Origin: MGML01 sp964493985
Lineage (GTDB): Bacteria; Chloroflexota; Dehalococcoidia; Dehalococcoidales; UBA2162
Direction of reading: 5' to 3'
NCBI GenBank assembly: GCA_964493985.1
Contig: CAZBQL010000066.1
Coordinates: 1-17,864 of the forward strand
Length of the DNA: 17,864 nucleotides
Shown: positions 1 to 7,210 of the stretch, piece by piece
Position numbering within the stretch: position 1 is the first letter of the stretch
Layout of the letters: the number at the start of each line of letters is the position of its first letter
Program-made: the position numbers and the translations under genes
The notes under the pieces: generated by a model
What the model was told of the DNA's origin: nothing
Database searches by the model: none
The model's input: the letters and a program-made list of their open reading frames with translations, nothing else

Positions 1-30
1 CTCCCCCACTTACTGCTTTATCATTAACCT

Positions 31-192
31 GTGGACAGAAAAAGCCCTGAATATCATGAAGCGTTTGAATTAATGAAAAAGATCGCCGAGAGTCCGCATG
101 ATACATATTTCCCGGACAGCCATACACTTCGGGCGGACATGGATAGGAAATGTTTCCGAATTCCGGCTTCTGCAGGAATGGGTGGCAGATAA
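31..192 (+). pseudogene. Possible gene tail running into a repeat
   Basis: An open frame from GTG at 31 to TAA at 190 has a protein-like stretch (EYHEAFELMKKIAESPHDTY, then FPDSHTLRADMDRK). Its last part, from about 160, is encoded by the first 82-bp repeat, which supplies the stop codon. A second frame (2-73) is also open from the window edge, so a frameshifted 3' end of an upstream gene is possible. I recognise no family. It may be a gene end cut by the repeat or simply chance. Confidence 0.2.
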
Positions 193-241
193 GGCTTTTC
201 TCTAAAGGGCGTAGGAGATTCTTCACTTCGTTCAGAATGAC
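160..241 (+). repeat. 82-bp composite palindromic repeat, copy 1
   Basis: First of three 82-bp units. Each begins with a hairpin of the form ATTCCGGC-N4-GCCGGAAT (slightly degenerate here, with CTTCTGCAGG in the middle), continues through a linker containing CTTTTCTCTAAA, and ends with a second imperfect hairpin, ATTCT...AGAATGAC. The equal length of all copies suggests mobilisation as one unit. Confidence 0.8.
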
Positions 242-256
242 GAGTGGAGGCTGTGG

Positions 257-276
257 ATTCCCGCCTGCGCGGGAAT
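257..276 (+). repeat. 20-bp palindrome, copy 1
   Basis: ATTCCCGCCTGCGCGGGAAT is an 8-bp perfect inverted repeat around CTGC and is followed by GAC. It recurs exactly at 634-653. The ATTCCC...GGGAAT shape resembles the neisserial dRS3 repeat, but that is a resemblance in form, not evidence of relationship. Confidence 0.8.
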
Positions 277-294
277 GACGAGGTGGGTTTCTGG

Positions 295-376
295 ATTCCG
301 GCTTCCGCCGGAATGGGTGGCAGGTAAGGCTTTTCTCTAAAGGGCGTAGGAGATTCTTCACTTCGTTCAGAATGAC
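295..376 (+). repeat. 82-bp composite palindromic repeat, copy 2
   Basis: Nearly identical to copy 1 over the full 82 bp. The first hairpin is perfect here: ATTCCGGC (295-302) and GCCGGAAT (307-314) around TTCC. The 3' half, ending AGAATGAC, matches copy 1 exactly. Confidence 0.85.
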
Positions 377-397
377 AGGTGGGATTAGTTTATATAG

Positions 398-435
398 ATT
401 GCCACGGTTCGCCTGTGGACGGCGAAACTCGCAAT
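398..435 (+). repeat. Third type of short hairpin repeat
   Basis: ATTGC (398-402) and GCAAT (431-435) enclose an inner inverted pair, TTCGCC and GGCGAA. The element is followed by GAC, so it ends in AATGAC like the other repeats of this region. There is one copy in the window; the shared end suggests the same mobile repeat system. Confidence 0.5.
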
Positions 436-538
436 GACGGGAGGGGGGATTCCCTCCCTTGATTCCTTGCCCGCTCCAGCAACCGCTCAAAATCTAAAGA
501 CCAAAACCTTGACCGCCGGAAAATGCTATTTTTAAGTC

Positions 539-567
539 TCTCCCTTCCTTTACGAAGGGAAGGGAGA
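539..567 (+). repeat. Perfect 10-bp inverted repeat
   Basis: TCTCCCTTCC (539-548) and GGAAGGGAGA (558-567) are perfect inverted arms around a 9-nt loop. No T-run follows on either strand, so an intrinsic terminator is unlikely. It is probably another decayed palindromic element of the repeat region. Confidence 0.6.
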
Positions 568-633
568 CGGAAGAGGGTTAGGTTGAAGATTGGAGAGTAG
601 GGAAACTACCCTGAACAGGCTAGCGGAGTGTGG

Positions 634-653
634 ATTCCCGCCTGCGCGGGAAT
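634..653 (+). repeat. 20-bp palindrome, copy 2
   Basis: Exact second copy of the palindrome at 257-276, again preceded by GG and followed by GAC. Confidence 0.8.
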
Positions 654-671
654 GACAGGAAGGTTTTTCGA

Positions 672-753
672 ATTCCGGCTTCCGCCGGAATGGGTGGTAG
701 GTAGTGCTTTTCTCTAAATTGCGAAGGGGATTCTTCACTTCGTTCAGAATGAC
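672..753 (+). repeat. 82-bp composite palindromic repeat, copy 3
   Basis: Third unit, again exactly 82 bp, with a perfect first hairpin and several substitutions in the linker (around 699-730). It ends at AGAATGAC, just upstream of the promoter region of the UPF0182 gene. Confidence 0.8.
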
Positions 754-805
754 TTGTGGAGTGGCAAACTCAAGCACGTGTTGATCCTGGCTCAACCATG
801 TATGA

Positions 806-835
806 TTGACCTTCATACGTGGGCTGTGATATTCT
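806..835 (+). promoter_or_regulatory. Promoter of the UPF0182 gene
   Basis: TTGACC (806-811), an 18-bp spacer, then TATTCT (830-835) with an upstream TG (827-828) giving an extended -10. Transcription would start near 842, leaving a short leader that carries AAGGAG (845-850) just before the TTG start at 859. Confidence 0.55.
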
Positions 836-858
836 CAAAGACTGAAGGAGATTCCGGA

Positions 859-3630
859 TTGGACTCATTCGAGAAGCAGTGGCAGCGTTGGTTTCCCGAA
901 GACCAGGCCAAAAAACCTGGAGGTTTTTCTGGTCACAGCAGAATCTCCAGGATACTGTGGACAATCGGCGCTCTGGTCGGGTTATTCATAATACTGAGCG
1001 TAGCGAAAGGCTTTTACACGGAATGGCTCTGGTTCAGCAGCCTTGGCTATGGTTCAGTTTTCACGACCATTCTCTGGTCGCGAGTTCTTATCTTCTTTAT
1101 CGCTGCCATTATCTTCGGAGTCCTGTTTTCAGGAAATCTGATTCTGGCAACCCGTCTTGTCCCCAAGACCGACAACAGTCTATGGCCGTGGGCACTGGTA
1201 AAACGGCTACAACCTGCGATCAGGACCGGGGTCATTCTTGTAACTTTGTTCCTGAGCCTGATATTCGGTCTTGTCGCTCAGAGTAACTGGGAAGTCATCC
1301 TTCGCGCCCTCAACTGGCAACCCTTCGGTATAATGGACCCGGTATTCCAGAGGGAACTCGGTTTCTATGTATTTTCTCTGCCCTTCCTGGACCTGCTGCG
1401 GGGATGGTTGACGGGTGTGTTCATCATCTGCCTGATCGGCAGCGCGGGTGTATATGCAATAAGCTACGGTATACAGAGGTTAAAATTCAACTACGCCCGA
1501 CCGGTTATGGCACATCTTGGAGGTCTCTTTATTATAATCCTGGGATTTTTCGCCTGGGGTTACTGGCTTGGTATCTGGGACCTTGTCTATTCAAGTCGTG
1601 GCGTCGTTTTCGGCGCCAGCTATGCGGATATGCATTCGAAGCTGCCGTCTCAATGGATCCTGATGGCGGTGGTAATCCTTTTTATTGTCCTTGTATCAAT
1701 ATCGATATATCGGCGAAGACTTCGATTGATATTATACGGCTTCGGTGCCTGGATAGTCGCTGCCGTTCTTGTCGGCACCGCTTATCCCGCTATTATCCAG
1801 CGCTTCCAGGTCCAGCCGAACGAACTGGCCCGGGAAACGCCGTATATTGAATATAATATAGACTTTACCAGGGAAGCTTTTGGCTTAAATAAAGTTGAGG
1901 AGAAACCATACCCCACAGGTCACACACTTACTCCACAAGATATAGCTACAAATGAAGTAACGATAAGTAATATCAGGTTATGGGACCATCGTCCCTTAAA
2001 AGATACCTTTAACCATATTCAGTCGCTCAGGCCATATTATGATTTTAATGATGTCGATGTAGACCGTTATACTATTGACGGCGATTACCGGCAGGTAATG
2101 CTTTCAGCGCGTGAACTCTCCGCTGAAAAACTCCCTGAAGAAGCTCAAACATGGGTTAACCGTCGTCTTCTTTATACTCACGGATACGGTCTTACCCTCA
2201 GCCCTGTAAATGAAGTCGGCACCCAGGGATTACCGGTACTCCTGGTGAAGGATATACCCCCCGTCGGAGAGATAGATATCGAACAGCCCGGGATTTACTA
2301 TGGTGAAAAGACAAACGATTACGTGATCGTTAAAACAGAAACACAGGAATTCGATTACCCCTTCGGTGAAGATAATATGTACGGCAGTTATGAAGGTTCC
2401 GGAGGTGTCAGTCTCGATGGATTCTTCCGCAGACTTGTATATGCCTGGGAAATGGGCGACTTCAATATACTTATCAGCAGCGAGTTGACATCCGAGAGCA
2501 GGATACTTTATTACCGTAACATACAACAGAGAGTGAACCATCTGGCTCCTTTTCTTATGCTTGATAATGATCCTTATATAGTCATTATGAACAATAAGCT
2601 CTACTGGATACAGGATGCCTATACCGTTAGCGAACGGTATCCATATTCCACACCTCTGGCGAACGGCCTTAATTACATACGTAACAGCGTAAAAGTGGTT
2701 ATCGACGCATATAACGGCGATGTTTCTTTCTATGTCGCCGATCCGGAAGATGCTCTGATCCGTACCTACCAGCAGATATTCCCTGACCTGTTTATTCCTA
2801 TGGAGATGATGCCCGACGAACTTAAGTCACACCTCCGGTATCCCGAGGATATGTTCAATGTCCAGGCCCAGACATATCTCACTTATCATATGAAAGATGC
2901 CAGGGTGTTCTATAACAAGGAAGACCTGTGGGAAGTTCCCCGAGAAATCTATTTCGGCAGCGAGCAGATGATGGAGCCATATTATATCATCATGCGGCTG
3001 CCAGAAGAGGACATGGAAGAATTCCTTCTCATGCTTCCGTTTACTCCGGCGAACAAGAAAAACACCATCGGCTGGCTGGCAGCGCGCTGTGACGGTGAAA
3101 ATTACGGAAAACTGCTGGCATACAGGTTCTCCAAGGAAGAATGGGTGGACGGCCCAAGTCAGATTGAGAACAGGATCGGCCAGGATACCGTCATAACCGA
3201 ACAGCTTGCCCTCTGGGGTCGCGGAGGTTCTACTGTAATACGGGGGAACCTGTTGTTGATACCCCTTGGTGAATCGATATTGTACGTCGAACCGGTATTC
3301 CTGCAGGCCGAAGGCGGCGGCCTGCCTGAACTGAAACGGGTTATCATAGCAGCGGATGAAAATATCGCCATGATGCCCAGTCTTAGAGAAAGCCTGGCAG
3401 TAATCTTCGGCGAGGAAAGACCGGAGACGATAGTGTCGGAAATACCTCCGACCGAGGTTGAACCCGGAACAACTTTAACCGGCGATATTGCAGACCTAAT
3501 AGGACAAGCCCGGGAGCATTATGAGAAAGCGCAAGAATATGTCCAGGCTGGAGACTGGTCAGGATTCGGCAGAGAATGGGATGCACTCCAGGAAGTCCTG
3601 GAGCAACTGGCTGGACTAACTACCGAATAG
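859..3630 (+). CDS. UPF0182 (COG1615) family membrane protein
   Basis: A large integral membrane protein of 923 residues, close to the usual size of the UPF0182 family, whose function is unknown. The start is taken as TTG at 859 because AAGGAG (845-850) lies 8 nt upstream and a promoter lies just before that; an in-frame ATG at 754 would put the promoter inside the gene. The N-terminal third has about seven membrane segments, the first two bracketing the family-typical stretch FYTEWLWFSSLGY. A motif-rich segment follows (NELARETPYIEYNIDFTREA, then LWDHRPL), characteristic of the family, with a long extracytoplasmic domain after it. The C terminus ends in a short amphipathic helical segment (EHYEKAQEYVQAGDWSGF). 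No functional link to the metal genes downstream is visible. Family assignment is confident; function is not known. Confidence 0.9.
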   Translation: MDSFEKQWQRWFPEDQAKKPGGFSGHSRISRILWTIGALVGLFIILSVAKGFYTEWLWFSSLGYGSVFTTILWSRVLIFFIAAIIFGVLFSGNLILATRLVPKTDNSLWPWALVKRLQPAIRTGVILVTLFLSLIFGLVAQSNWEVILRALNWQPFGIMDPVFQRELGFYVFSLPFLDLLRGWLTGVFIICLIGSAGVYAISYGIQRLKFNYARPVMAHLGGLFIIILGFFAWGYWLGIWDLVYSSRGVVFGASYADMHSKLPSQWILMAVVILFIVLVSISIYRRRLRLILYGFGAWIVAAVLVGTAYPAIIQRFQVQPNELARETPYIEYNIDFTREAFGLNKVEEKPYPTGHTLTPQDIATNEVTISNIRLWDHRPLKDTFNHIQSLRPYYDFNDVDVDRYTIDGDYRQVMLSARELSAEKLPEEAQTWVNRRLLYTHGYGLTLSPVNEVGTQGLPVLLVKDIPPVGEIDIEQPGIYYGEKTNDYVIVKTETQEFDYPFGEDNMYGSYEGSGGVSLDGFFRRLVYAWEMGDFNILISSELTSESRILYYRNIQQRVNHLAPFLMLDNDPYIVIMNNKLYWIQDAYTVSERYPYSTPLANGLNYIRNSVKVVIDAYNGDVSFYVADPEDALIRTYQQIFPDLFIPMEMMPDELKSHLRYPEDMFNVQAQTYLTYHMKDARVFYNKEDLWEVPREIYFGSEQMMEPYYIIMRLPEEDMEEFLLMLPFTPANKKNTIGWLAARCDGENYGKLLAYRFSKEEWVDGPSQIENRIGQDTVITEQLALWGRGGSTVIRGNLLLIPLGESILYVEPVFLQAEGGGLPELKRVIIAADENIAMMPSLRESLAVIFGEERPETIVSEIPPTEVEPGTTLTGDIADLIGQAREHYEKAQEYVQAGDWSGFGREWDALQEVLEQLAGLTTE

Positions 3631-3648
3631 TACTTTAAAAATTTTAGT

Positions 3649-3678
3649 TTGACTGGGAAAATGTTGTTAATATATACT
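3649..3678 (+). promoter_or_regulatory. Promoter of the wtp riboswitch operon
   Basis: TTGACT (3649-3654), an 18-bp spacer and TATACT (3673-3678). Transcription would start near 3685, about 36 nt before the aptamer. A 9-bp inverted repeat, GTTGTTAAT (3663-3671) and ATTAACAAC (3702-3710), flanks the -10 box and the start point and could be a protein operator. Confidence 0.65.
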
Positions 3679-3720
3679 ATACGCCAGTGGGGTATAAGTA
3701 GATTAACAACAGAACAGTAA

Positions 3721-3812
3721 CTCCGAGTTGTCGTTCCTAAAGGTTCATGCCCATGGATAGCAACCGATAGGGCGTAGGTGGAAACACCTGCACCTCCCAT
3801 TAAGGAAAGGAG
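3721..3812 (+). ncRNA. Moco/Tuco-type riboswitch aptamer, copy 1
   Basis: The leader has the landmarks I associate with the Moco RNA motif: CTCCGAG at the 5' end, AGCAACCGATAGGG in the core, a stem-loop capped by GAAA (around 3774-3790), then CACCTCCC and a 3' GGAAAGGAG. The first CTCC (3721-3724) pairs with the last GGAG (3809-3812) to close the structure. An intrinsic terminator and a tungstate/molybdate transporter follow, the expected context for a sensor of molybdenum or tungsten cofactor. AAGGAG (3807-3812) is complementary to CTCCTT (3849-3854) of the terminator, which suggests that the unbound RNA reads through and the bound RNA terminates. The call rests on motif memory and context, not on a covariance search. 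Confidence 0.85.
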
Positions 3813-3844
3813 ATTGCCCAATGGCTTGGATTTTATGCAATAGA

Positions 3845-3870
3845 GCACCTCCTTGAGGTGCCTTTTTTTT
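3845..3870 (+). terminator. Riboswitch intrinsic terminator, wtp leader
   Basis: GCACCTC (3845-3851) and GAGGTGC (3855-3861) form a 7-bp stem with loop CTT, followed by eight T (3863-3870). It lies between aptamer and wtpB and is the expression platform. The aptamer also contains GCACCTC (3790-3796), so a longer-range alternative pairing is possible. Confidence 0.9.
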
Positions 3871-3937
3871 GATAAAATTAACTTCGTTGAAAAATGTCCC
3901 GACCATGAAAAACCACAAGGAGTAGAGTGTATAGACG

Positions 3938-4732
3938 GTGAAATGGATAGTTAAAAACCGGTTAACGGTAACTTTCCTGTTACTGGGGCTGTTAATATTT
4001 CTGTTTGTCTTAGTTCCCCTGGGGAAAATGGTCATTTCCTCTGTTTCAGACGCAGAAACTCTATGGAATACTATCCTTGATCCTTCAGTAACCAGCGCCA
4101 TCGGTCTTACACTCTACGCCGCCCTTATAGCCACCGTAATAGGATTTATACTGGGTGTGCCGCTGGCTTATCTCCTGGCAAGGAAAAACTTCCCCGGTAA
4201 ACGCCTGGTTGAGGGCTTGATCGATGTTCCCATAGTTGTCCCTCATACGGCCGCAGGAATCGCCCTGTTATTTATCTTCGGCCGGAAATACCTGGTAGGT
4301 AAAATTTTCGGCAGCATCGGTATTACGTTTGTTGATTCCCTTGCCGGTATTATTGTCGCAATGTTGTTCGTCAGTATTCCGTTTCTCATTGACTCGACGA
4401 AAGAGGCTTTTAAGAAGGTAGACGTCAGGATGGAGAAAGTAGCCCGTACCCTTGGTGCATCTCCATGGCAGGCTTTCTCCAGAATTTCGTTTCCCCTGGC
4501 GTGGCGAGGTATCTTCTCCGGCAGCATAATGATGTGGGCAAGGGGTATAAGTGAATTCGGAGCGGTAGTGATAATTGCCTATCACCCGATGATCGCTCCG
4601 ATACTCGTGTACGAGAGATTCGAGACCTACGGACTTAACTACGCCCGTCCCATAGCCGTCATTTTAATAATCGTCGCCATCATAGTCTTTATTCTGCTAA
4701 GAACACTTGCTCACGGGAGGAATAATGATTGA
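3938..4732 (+). CDS. wtpB: Tungstate/molybdate ABC transporter permease WtpB
   Basis: Inner-membrane permease of 264 residues that would dimerise to form the oxyanion channel. It has about six hydrophobic segments, the first at roughly residues 10-32, and the cytoplasmic coupling loop of binding-protein-dependent permeases (EKVARTLGASPWQAF, roughly 163-180) that contacts the ATPase. The start is GTG at 3938; AAGGAG at 3917-3922 is 15 nt upstream, a long spacing, but no better in-frame start is seen. The stop overlaps the start of wtpC by 8 nt, implying coupled translation. It could be called ModB; the adjacent WtpA-type binding protein decides for Wtp. Confidence 0.88.
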   Translation: MKWIVKNRLTVTFLLLGLLIFLFVLVPLGKMVISSVSDAETLWNTILDPSVTSAIGLTLYAALIATVIGFILGVPLAYLLARKNFPGKRLVEGLIDVPIVVPHTAAGIALLFIFGRKYLVGKIFGSIGITFVDSLAGIIVAMLFVSIPFLIDSTKEAFKKVDVRMEKVARTLGASPWQAFSRISFPLAWRGIFSGSIMMWARGISEFGAVVIIAYHPMIAPILVYERFETYGLNYARPIAVILIIVAIIVFILLRTLAHGRNND

Positions 4733-5771
4733 AATAAGGAACCTGTCCGTAGACCTGGGCGAGTTCGTTCTCAACGATGTCAGTCTTAATATTAAAGAAG
4801 GCGATTACTTCATAATACTGGGACCTACCGGAGCCGGAAAAACGGTATTGCTGGAATCCATCGCCGGTCTGTACCCCATAAAGAACGGTGAAATCTGGCT
4901 GCGTGGGATGAACGTGACGGCTCTCGAACCTGAAAAACGCAACATCGGTATTGTCTACCAGGACCATGTCCTGTTCCCACATCTGACAGTCAGAGACAAT
5001 ATACGTTTCGGACTCAAGATGCACAAAATGGGGAAACAGGCAATCGAAGAAAGACTAAACTGGATCGTTGAATTATTGAACATCAGCCACCTCCTTCACC
5101 GTAAACCCGATACACTAAGCGGTGGTGAACGCCAGAAAGTATCACTGGCAAGGGCACTCAGCACTCAACCTGAAATCCTGCTGGTAGACGAACCTTTGAG
5201 TGCTCTTGATCCGGAAAATCGCGAAACCGTACAGCAGGAACTCAGGGAACTACATCGAAAACTTGGAATCACAATCCTTCACGTTACCCATGATTTTGAG
5301 GAAGCGATATCTCTTGGTAACCATATTGCGGTAATCGGCGAGGGAAATCTTAAACAGACCGGCACACCCGATGAGATATTCCGTCGGCCTAACTCCGAAT
5401 TTGTAGCCAGGTTCGCGATGGCTAGAAACATTCTTCAGGGTGAAGTCATTAATAAACCAGGCAAAGACGTTGTATTCCGTACCGGAGATACCGAGTTCGT
5501 GGTGGTCTCCGACAAAGAAGGTGAGTTTCACGCTTCACTTCGCCCCGAAGACATTATCCTGTCGCTGGAAGAAATTCACTCCAGCGCCCGGAATTGCTTT
5601 AAAGGGACCATAACACAGATTCTGGATAAAGGTTCCACTCTCTATATTACGGTGGATGTTCCGCCAGAGTTATCCAGCCTGGTAACACGTCACTCATTCG
5701 AGGAAATGGAATTGAAAGAAGGCAAACAGGTATTTGTCACATTTAAAGCTTCGTCAATCCATCTATTCTAG
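4725..5771 (+). CDS. wtpC: Tungstate/molybdate ABC transporter ATPase WtpC
   Basis: Cytoplasmic ATPase of 348 residues that powers the WtpB channel. Seen in order: Walker A GPTGAGKT (33-40), Q-loop YQDH, signature LSGGERQ, Walker B ILLVDEP, D-loop SALD and the switch histidine in HVTHD. A C-terminal TOBE-type domain (last 60 or so residues, from SSARNCFKGTIT) is the regulatory oxyanion-binding fold usual in WtpC and ModC. ATG at 4725 is chosen over an in-frame TTG at 4707 because GGGAGG (4715-4720) sits just upstream and the family begins at this point (MIEIRNLSV). It is closely related to the ATPase at 10241-11302. Confidence 0.9.
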   Translation: MIEIRNLSVDLGEFVLNDVSLNIKEGDYFIILGPTGAGKTVLLESIAGLYPIKNGEIWLRGMNVTALEPEKRNIGIVYQDHVLFPHLTVRDNIRFGLKMHKMGKQAIEERLNWIVELLNISHLLHRKPDTLSGGERQKVSLARALSTQPEILLVDEPLSALDPENRETVQQELRELHRKLGITILHVTHDFEEAISLGNHIAVIGEGNLKQTGTPDEIFRRPNSEFVARFAMARNILQGEVINKPGKDVVFRTGDTEFVVVSDKEGEFHASLRPEDIILSLEEIHSSARNCFKGTITQILDKGSTLYITVDVPPELSSLVTRHSFEEMELKEGKQVFVTFKASSIHLF

Positions 5772-5797
5772 ATAAAAACGGAGGAAAACAGATATAA

Positions 5798-6805
5798 ATG
5801 AAAACGCTATTTAGATATAAACTTATTCCCGTCATACTCGTAATTCTTCTCTCTATCCCGATCTTAGGTGCATGTGGTGAAAAAGAGGCAGAGGAAGAAA
5901 CAACGGAAGTAACCAAACCAGTGTCTCTCTCCGGAACACTCCAGGTATTCAATGCAGGCAGTCTAACTGTACCCCTGGAACAACTTAACGAAAAATTCGT
6001 GGCAAAGTATCCGAACGTTGAAGTGCTACCCGAAGCAGCCGGTAGCGCAACGACTATCCGAAAAGTAACAGAACTTGGTAAAGAATGCGGTATTATCGCC
6101 TCCGCAGATTATTCTCTTATCCCCGAATTAATGTATCCTGATTACGCAGACTGGTACATCATCTTTGCTACAAACCAGCTATGTCTTTGTTATACCGACC
6201 AGTCTGCTTATGCTGATGAAATAAACAGCAGTAACTGGTATGAAATTCTGCAGAGAGAAGGCGTTACCTACGGCCGCAGCGACCCCGACCAGGACCCTTG
6301 CGGTTATCGCACATTGATGGTCTGGCAGCTTGCCGAAAAACACTATAATGCAACCGGACTCTACGATAAACTCTACCAGGCTGAGGGAGATACGATGAGA
6401 CCGAAATCAGTCGACCTGATTGCTCTCCTGCAATCAGGAGACCTTGACTATGCTTTCGAGTATACCTCCGTGGCAGCCCAGCACAGCCTGAATTACGTGG
6501 AATTACCACCACAGATCAATCTGGCCGATGCAACCTATAAGGATTTCTATGCCGAGGCTAAGGTAGATATCGCCGGATCAGAACCAGGAACGACAATTAC
6601 AATGGTTGGAGCTCCTGTAGTATATGGAGTTACCATTCCCAAAAATTTCCCCCGCAAAGAGCTTGCCATAGCCTGGATAGATATGCTCCTCAGTCAGGAA
6701 GGCATGGATATAATGATTGCCAACGGGCAACCTCCGGTAAGTCCGGCACCAACGGATAATGCCGCCGCCGTGCCGGCAGAACTTCAGAAATACCTTAAAA
6801 AATAG
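5798..6805 (+). CDS. wtpA: Tungstate/molybdate-binding lipoprotein WtpA
   Basis: Extracytoplasmic binding protein of 335 residues that captures tungstate or molybdate for WtpBC. The N terminus is a lipoprotein signal with lipobox LGAC, so Cys26 is the likely lipid-anchored residue, followed by an acidic linker. The mature part starts with the oxyanion-binding signature FNAGSLTVPLEQL and carries GRSDPDQDPCGYR (roughly 158-171), typical of WtpA rather than of ModA. CGGAGG (5779-5784) precedes the ATG by 13 nt. The order wtpB-wtpC-wtpA puts the binding protein last, unlike many such operons. A WtpA-type protein in a bacterium may reflect an old exchange with archaea; that is inference. Confidence 0.9.
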   Translation: MKTLFRYKLIPVILVILLSIPILGACGEKEAEEETTEVTKPVSLSGTLQVFNAGSLTVPLEQLNEKFVAKYPNVEVLPEAAGSATTIRKVTELGKECGIIASADYSLIPELMYPDYADWYIIFATNQLCLCYTDQSAYADEINSSNWYEILQREGVTYGRSDPDQDPCGYRTLMVWQLAEKHYNATGLYDKLYQAEGDTMRPKSVDLIALLQSGDLDYAFEYTSVAAQHSLNYVELPPQINLADATYKDFYAEAKVDIAGSEPGTTITMVGAPVVYGVTIPKNFPRKELAIAWIDMLLSQEGMDIMIANGQPPVSPAPTDNAAAVPAELQKYLKK

Positions 6806-6828
6806 TCCCGATATCCAAGAGTTCACTA

Positions 6829-6860
6829 TACGGTCACTCCGTCAATATGGAGTGACCGTA
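6829..6860 (+). terminator. 12-bp hairpin after wtpA
   Basis: TACGGTCACTCC (6829-6840) and GGAGTGACCGTA (6849-6860) are perfect inverted arms around an 8-nt loop, 23 nt after the wtpA stop. No strong T-run follows (only CCCGTTTC), so termination may be weak, or the hairpin may protect the mRNA end. An operator is the other possibility. Confidence 0.5.
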
Positions 6861-6933
6861 CCCGTTTCATGGCAAAATTACTCGAAGAGAAACCCATTAC
6901 TCATAGAATTACCTGTTTTCCGTTAACAATGAA

Positions 6934-6963
6934 TTGACCTGTCACAGGCCATACTGTTACAAT
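6934..6963 (+). promoter_or_regulatory. Promoter of the tup riboswitch operon
   Basis: TTGACC (6934-6939), an 18-bp spacer and TACAAT (6958-6963), placing the transcript start near 6970, about 36 nt before the aptamer. The geometry matches the wtp promoter (same spacer and same distance to the aptamer). Confidence 0.6.
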
Positions 6964-7005
6964 AAAAACAATCATATTAGTAAGTTATTTAATAATTGAA
7001 TAATG

Positions 7006-7099
7006 CTCCGAGTTGCCGCCCCTAAGGGTAATAGACCTATGGGAAGCAACCGATAGGGTACAGGGGGAAACGCCTGCACCTCCCGTGTTAGGAAAGGAG
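7006..7099 (+). ncRNA. Moco/Tuco-type riboswitch aptamer, copy 2
   Basis: A second leader with the same landmarks as 3721-3812: CTCCGAG, AGCAACCGATAGGG, GGGGGAAACGCCTG, CACCTCCCGT and GGAAAGGAG. CTCC (7006-7009) and GGAG (7096-7099) close the structure. Peripheral stems differ (a GCCCCTAAGGGT arm here), while core and ends are kept, as expected of a structured RNA under selection. AAGGAG (7094-7099) is complementary to CTCCTT (7136-7141) in the terminator. It sits upstream of tupA. Confidence 0.87.
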
Positions 7100-7131
7100 A
7101 ATACCCGATGGATCGGATTTTGTCGAGTAGA

Positions 7132-7155
7132 GCACCTCCTTGAGGTGCTTTTTTT
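7132..7155 (+). terminator. Riboswitch intrinsic terminator, tup leader
   Basis: GCACCTC (7132-7138) and GAGGTGC (7142-7148) with loop CTT, followed by seven T (7149-7155). Stem and loop are identical to the wtp leader terminator. Confidence 0.9.
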
Positions 7156-7210
7156 ATAGTTAAATGATTTATGGAGTGTAGAAATCTAAATAAAAGGAGA
7201 GAGCCAGATC

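Noticed and set aside
160..753. CRISPR array
   Set aside because: Repeats are irregularly spaced, of different types, palindromic over their length, and there are no uniform spacers or cas genes.
550..816. Minus-strand open frame across the repeat cluster
   Set aside because: Its translation comes from the palindromic repeats (stretches such as VILNEVKNP and CHSRAGGNP), a well-known spurious product of such elements.
3663..3710. ModE-type operator at the wtp promoter
   Set aside because: The arms do not match the ModE site pattern I know (TATATA-type arms near the centre), so only an unnamed inverted repeat is reported.
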